Below, piece after piece: positions 61,006 to 64,000 of a stretch of 64,000 bases of DNA. The stretch spans positions 5,828,001-5,892,000 of the forward strand of contig OX337228.1 in assembly GCA_946965045.2 (NCBI GenBank). Direction: 5' to 3'. The notes under the pieces were generated by a model. The model was not told the DNA's origin and ran no database searches. It saw only the letters and a program-made list of their open reading frames with translations. The position numbers and the translations under genes are program-made. Position 1 is the first letter of the stretch. Every line of letters starts with the position of its first letter. Origin of the DNA: Epithemia pelagica. Its lineage: Eukaryota; Bacillariophyta; Bacillariophyceae; Surirellales; Surirellaceae.

Positions 61006-63117
61006 TCAGATAGTAATTTCCCGTTTCTCCACAAGTGGAACGTACTCCGGATAGTACATCTTCCTAGAGACAAAACTGCTCAAGTCCTCCATATCTTTCT
61101 GCTTGATTTTTGTTGCCAGTCCATCTCGTAGTGCTTCCTCAACTACAGCAACTGCAATCTTATGTGAAACGTCTCGAATGTCGGTCAGAGGAGGGAACAC
61201 TTTACCCCGTTCAATGTCGTCGTCCGACACACATTGTGCCAATGTCTCTGCTGCAATGTACAACATTCGATCTGTGATCTTCTCTGCTCCACAAACCGTG
61301 GCTCCCAATCCTAATCCTGGAAAAACATACATGTTGTTGCATTGTGAAGGATAGAATGTTCTGCCATCCCGAAGTTCCACGGCATCGAACGGAGAACCAG
61401 ACGCAAAGACGCATCGACCATCTGTCCATTCATACGCTTGTTCTGCAGTACACTCTGCCTTTGTCGTGGGGTTGGACAAGGGAAAAATGATGGGCCTCTC
61501 GCATCGAGCTGCCATCTCTCGAACAATATCTTCCGTGAACAAACCTCCAACAGCTGTGACACCGACCAGTATTGTCGGTTCATACTTCTGAATAACATCC
61601 AAGAGAGACATACCACCGTCGTCTTTTCTAGCATACGCACGTTGTTCGCTGTTCAACGAGTCCATCCTTGCTCCTCCAAGAAGCCTATTACAAAGACAAC
61701 CAAGTTAGTGGTTGAGCATTCCCCACGTGCATCAGTGCAAAAGTTTTCGTTCGTACCCATCTTGATCAACAATAAAGAACGCATTCTTTGCTTCCTCCAT
61801 AGAGTGGCCCTGTTCAACCATTGCCCTATGAAGCACTTGGGCAATTCCAATCCCAGCAGATCCAGCGCCAACAATAAGAATTCGTTGGCTTCCTAGAGAC
61901 TTGACACCTTGGCCAATCGAACGCAAAGCACTCAATACGCCAGCCAAAGCAGTGGCCCCCGTCCCTTGAATATCGTCATTGAAACAGAGGTGATTTTCTC
62001 TGTATTTGTTTAGTAGTGTTTGAGCCACATTGCTCGAGAAATCCTCAAACTGAACAAGCACCCTTGGCCAACGAAATCGAACGGCCTCCATAAATTCGTC
62101 GACCAAATGAAAGTAAGCATTTCCTTTCAATCTTTTGTTTGGAACGCCGAGATAAAATTTGTCATTAAGGAGAGTTTCGTTGTCTGTTCCGACGTCGAGG
62201 AGAACTGGCAAGACACGATGGGGCGCAATCCCTCCAGCTGCGCAATACAGACTAAGTTTACCAATGGGAATACCCATCCCACTGGCACCTAAATCTCCTA
62301 ATCCCAAAATTCGGCTGAAGAAAATACACCATACAGAGTAGCGTTGAGAGAAGGTCTGGAATTTCTGAATCAAGTGATTCTGTTGGATCGTACCTTCCGT
62401 CTGTTACAACAATCACATGGACATCCTTATGTGGCCAATTATACACCATCGCTGCCATGTTACCACGATCTTCTTCAGTGAAATACATCCCTCTGGGTCG
62501 TCTATACTGCTTTCCAAACTCCAAACATGCCTGTCCCACTGTAGGGGTGTAAATCAACGGCGCCATTTCTTCAATGTGATCGACTAATACACGGTGATAC
62601 AAAGTTTCGTTGCGATCATGGAGATCCTCCAGCATGATATTCTTTCGGATTTGACTTTCTTCTTGTCGTAGAGCGCCGAGAAACTTTTCTTTTTGCATAT
62701 GGATGTTCATTACTTTGGCTGGCAAAAGTCCACGAAATCGCAGTCGATCTCGTTCTCCAGATTTGAAGGCTGTGCCTTTGTTGAAGAGAGGATCGGTCAG
62801 AATGTCCCGACCGCGAACCGAGATCTGAATAGGATGCATGAAACTACTCGTATGTAATGAGGACATATTGACATGGAACGTTTGTTTCCTTGGGGCAACA
62901 TCTCTTACCTTCGCTTACAACCCGCCCATTCTCCAGAGTCTGGGATTCTTTCCTCTGCGATCGGATCTCCGTGGTCATCAGTGTCGCCATCGTCAGTGGT
63001 CGATCGACTGCCTGCACTCAACTGTCTCTGAAGTCTTGTCGCATGGAAGAGCGGTCCCCGAAGCCTTCCCTCTCTTGTAGCACCAGGTATTCGAGAAAGG
63101 AGGACGGTCCTGAACAT
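61006..63117 (-). CDS. Mitochondrial NAD(P)-malic enzyme
   Basis: Four exons, 63117-62909, 62843-62394, 62314-61757 and 61684-61006 (introns about 65, 79 and 72 bp), give 631 residues. Exon 1 is a mitochondrial presequence (MFRTVLLSRIPGATREGRLR). The body shows DRLRFRGLLPAKV, YFTEEDRGNMAAMV, VVTDGSRILGLGDLGASGMG across the second junction, FEDFSSNVAQTLL, the NAD(P) loop ILIVGAGSAGIGIAQVL and FPLSNPTTKAECTAEQAY. It converts malate to pyruvate and CO2; NAD versus NADP use cannot be decided here. The first acceptor is one of two 3-nt-spaced AGs. Confidence 0.92.
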
Positions 63118-63286
63118 GTTCCTTTTTCGTCAACGGGATATTAATTATGCTTTTTGCGAGTTGTCTCACAACATATCGAGCAAAAGATTCTGTCCACACC
63201 TCCGCCGTATCTTTTGGTCGCAGAAAAAGTACGTGCACGACTGAAACTTTCGCGCTCATCTTGATGTCTTCTATCTTCTCCAACCA

Positions 63287-64000
63287 ATGACGATGTGGAC
63301 AGAAACAAGTTTTGCGTCCGAAGCCAAAGCCCTCATCGGTGACAATGCACGAAGAATCGACTCTTCTTCTCTTTATGATGATGATGATTTTCTTTCAGAT
63401 TGGGAGCTCAATGAAAAGGAGGGGTTGTCTGAATTGACAACCTCGTTCATTCGGGTGGACCGAAGCTGCTCGGATGGGAACAGCGATTCGCCCGATCATG
63501 ACGGTAACATTCTCCAGGACGATCATGTTGTTGTGATACCCCAACGAAACGATTCGGATGAAATGGAGCTCTGCTGGCGGCTAAGCATTGTCTATCGAGA
63601 TACATGGCAGTGTCCAGTTCTTTATTTCCGTGTCGAACACTTGTACGGATCACTAGTACTGTCTCATGAGTCCGTTATCGAGATGCTCCGTCGCCACCAT
63701 CATCAGAATCACGTTGAAGATCCATGGGAGTTTGTTTCTCTCGATGAACATCCTATTCACAACACACCCTTCTTCTTTCTTCATCCATGCCAAACCGAGG
63801 CCCGACTAAGGCTACTGACTACGAATAGACAAAAAGAAACCAATCCACCAGGTGCTCTACTGCTAAGTTGGATGTCCATGATACTCCCATCTATAGGAAT
63901 GTCAATAAATGCACGAACGTTTGCGTCGATTCGACTGAGGCTCTTTGACCGCAATGGTGTTAGCTCAGATGCGTTGGTCCTTTCACAGTCCGAGGAAAGT
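63287..64000 (+). CDS. ATG10: ATG10-like autophagy E2 enzyme, partial at the right edge
   Basis: The frame is open from the ATG at 63287 to the end of the window, 238 codons, with no stop reached. A disordered acidic start is followed by WRLSIVYRDTWQCPVLYFRV, EDPWEFVSLDEHPIHNTPFF and FLHPCQTEA, the ATG10/ATG3-type catalytic HPC motif with the thioester Cys, and SWMSMILPSIGMSINA (family: SWLS-x-x-GP-x-x-GL). ATG10 conjugates ATG12 to ATG5. It is divergent from the malic enzyme gene by about 170 bp. The 3' end lies outside. Confidence 0.85.
   Translation, partial: MTMWTETSFASEAKALIGDNARRIDSSSLYDDDDFLSDWELNEKEGLSELTTSFIRVDRSCSDGNSDSPDHDGNILQDDHVVVIPQRNDSDEMELCWRLSIVYRDTWQCPVLYFRVEHLYGSLVLSHESVIEMLRRHHHQNHVEDPWEFVSLDEHPIHNTPFFFLHPCQTEARLRLLTTNRQKETNPPGALLLSWMSMILPSIGMSINARTFASIRLRLFDRNGVSSDALVLSQSEES

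Noticed and set aside
62827-62866. Malic enzyme starting at a codon in the second exon (SSLHTSSFMHPIQ)
   Set aside because: That start is not ATG, and the upstream exon gives a good mitochondrial presequence joined in frame by splice signals.

Overview
The window is nuclear DNA from a photosynthetic stramenopile, most likely a diatom. Genes lie on both strands with short flanks, and most introns are 56-97 bp with GTAAGT- or GTACGT-type donors. Six or more proteins begin with a signal peptide followed by an aromatic-led site (FVP, FST, FPP, FFV, YTP, FLS), the bipartite plastid presequence of red-derived complex plastids. One protein carries the 'LGDHP..GPP' motif that I know from diatom-type unknown families. 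Gene content is conserved and eukaryotic.

Left part (1-18.1 kb): a truncated minus-strand gene, PWP1, a TMEM234-like membrane protein, complex III core subunit 2, a GT31-like glycosyltransferase, a sulfotransferase, a plastid-targeted arsenosugar-type radical SAM protein (ArsS), an F-box protein, a Tim17-like membrane protein, and the RNA polymerase III largest subunit with a 15-nt microexon. ArsS has an in-frame UGA inside its conserved C-terminal Cys motif, and a well-formed candidate SECIS lies about 60 nt after the stop. I read it as a selenoprotein.

Mobile-element part (18.2-34.3 kb): a PIF/Harbinger-type transposon (18185-21127) with 18-bp perfect terminal inverted repeats, an internally deleted transposase and a Myb/SANT partner gene sits against the 3' end of POLR3A. 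After a small Gon7-like gene and the large SAC3 (TREX-2) gene comes a second candidate element (28198-34328). It has inverted termini, a CGT target duplication, and a long protein with a DDE-like layout and a CxCxxC knuckle that I cannot place in a known superfamily. This is the best candidate for an undescribed mobile system here.

Right part (34.8-64 kb): a diatom-type unknown protein, a plastid RNase II/R, RAD9, prefoldin 3, a CoaD-like nucleotidyltransferase, La, a PRXL2-like thioredoxin-fold protein, nicastrin, the DEAD-box helicase DDX52/Rok1, TsaE, a 1313-residue coiled-coil protein, enoyl-CoA isomerase, a DUF3119 plastid protein, a Cys-rich thylakoid-lumen candidate, mitochondrial NAD(P)-malic enzyme, and the start of ATG10 running off the right edge.

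Most genes act independently and there are no operons. Several pairs are divergent over short shared upstream regions, and many upstream regions share a TACTCCTAC / CTAGCTAG motif. Exon coordinates were worked out by hand from frame, splice signals and family conservation; single-base errors are possible.
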